Assembly: GCA_041584055.1 (NCBI GenBank)
Contig: JBFHER010000258.1
Coordinates: 1-5,791 of the forward strand
DNA from: JBFHER01 sp041584055
GTDB taxonomy: Bacteria > Bacteroidota > Bacteroidia > Bacteroidales > UBA5342
Direction: 5' to 3'
DNA: 5,791 bases
In this document: piece by piece, positions 5,198-5,791 of the stretch
Layout of the letters: each line of letters opens with the position of its first letter
How positions within the stretch are numbered: position 1 is the stretch's first letter
Position numbers and translations under genes: made by a program
Notes under the pieces: generated by a model
Seen by the model: only the letters and a program-made list of their open reading frames with translations
Told to the model about the DNA's origin: nothing
Databases searched by the model: none

Positions 5198-5791
5198 TTA
5201 ATTTACGCTAAAGATGGTTTCTTTAAAAACAGGTCCATTTTTCCTTGAAATGCCCTGGATATTTACCAAAAAATCTCCCTTCAAATCTCCGCTGTAGAAT
5301 TCGATGACGGCCCTCCCAAGGGAATCAGTAAAAACAGCGTTATTCCACAAAAGGGTAACCCTTTTGTCTGGTTCAGGATTTGCTTTTTCCTTTGGAGTTG
5401 AATATTTTGGATTATAGAAGGTACACACGTTGCTGTAGCGCTTCGATGTAAACTTATTTTTCTTTTCTTTTTCTTTGGCAGGGACGTTTTTTCCCGGCAA
5501 GGTCCAAATCAATAAGGCGCCATCTTCTCCTCCGCTATCCAATTCGAACAAAAGCATGTTGCTCTTAACATAAGCAATTCCTTCGATCATATCACTTGAA
5601 AGGTAAGCAATCTCGGAGAAGGTCCCATCCCGTAACTGAATGCCATCCACCATAATAGGAATTGCCACCAGGCCGCCGCGTGACGTTTTTACCACCTGAT
5701 CGTTCTCAATATACAACCCTGCACCCAATTGATAAATAAGGCTTTCCATATCCGTAACAGTCTGACCAAAATCTTCCTGTTTAAGCGAATA
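5198..5791 (-). CDS. C-terminal part of a TonB-plug-domain protein lacking a barrel
   Basis: The frame is open from the right edge, giving 197 residues with the 5' end missing; an internal Met at 5749 is not a credible start because the plug motif begins before it. Residues 10-82 resemble a TonB-dependent receptor plug: TVTDMESLIYQL, then SRGG, PIMVDGIQLRDG, an S-x-D-M-I-E-G-I-x-Y-V-K block and a GGEDGALLIWT end. Instead of a 22-strand barrel there is a lysine/glutamate-rich linker (KEKEKKNK) and a final beta domain: FYNPKYSTP, then LLWNNAVFTDSLGRAVIEFYSGD and a closing IQGISRKNGPVF (quoted in part). This order of plug, FY-P-KY block and FY-x-D/I-x-GI end matches the tail of large Bacteroidota envelope proteins that often carry macroglobulin-like MG2 domains further upstream. 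Function in that family is not settled. The N-terminal domains are outside the window and are only inferred. Confidence 0.72.
   Translation of the reverse strand, partial: YSLKQEDFGQTVTDMESLIYQLGAGLYIENDQVVKTSRGGLVAIPIMVDGIQLRDGTFSEIAYLSSDMIEGIAYVKSNMLLFELDSGGEDGALLIWTLPGKNVPAKEKEKKNKFTSKRYSNVCTFYNPKYSTPKEKANPEPDKRVTLLWNNAVFTDSLGRAVIEFYSGDLKGDFLVNIQGISRKNGPVFKETIFSVN

Overview
The window looks like a chromosomal piece of a member of the Bacteroidota. It is AT-rich. All genes lie on the minus strand, so transcription runs from right to left. Start codons are preceded by A-rich sequence rather than strong Shine-Dalgarno sites, and two upstream regions carry exact matches to the Bacteroidota -7 promoter element TAnnTTTG. 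The protein families also fit: lipoproteins with a FISUMP domain, a TonB-plug-like protein without a barrel in the visible part, and sugar-degrading enzymes grouped with a symporter.

In transcription order (high to low coordinates) there are five recognisable genes. First is the C-terminal 197 residues of a large protein with a TonB-receptor plug-like segment and a C-terminal beta domain (5198-5791, cut by the right edge). Next is a 516-residue lipoprotein with three fibronectin-III-like repeats and a C-terminal FISUMP domain (3481-5031). Then comes a secreted GH30 family glycoside hydrolase (1743-3188) closed by a strong intrinsic terminator (1658-1691). After a 366-base gap follows a GH88 unsaturated glucuronyl hydrolase-like lipoprotein (198-1376). 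The last, 24 bases further on, is the start of a membrane protein that is probably a sodium:solute symporter (1-173, cut by the left edge).

The GH88 gene and the putative symporter look like one transcription unit, with hydrolysis of unsaturated uronyl oligosaccharides at the envelope and uptake of the released sugar. The GH30 gene has its own promoter and terminator and may act earlier on the same or another glycan. The FISUMP lipoprotein has an acidic sequence directly after its lipobox cysteine that resembles surface-export signals, so it may be displayed on the cell surface. No polysaccharide lyase, SusC/SusD pair or regulator gene is inside the window, so assignment to a particular polysaccharide locus is inference.

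No RNA gene, CRISPR array, insertion sequence or clear sign of recent transfer was seen. The most interesting non-coding features are the clusters of short inverted repeats upstream of the GH30 and GH88 genes. I saw no strong evidence for a wholly new system. The least understood items are the modular FISUMP lipoprotein, the barrel-less plug protein tail and a possible 29-residue ORF at 3383-3472.
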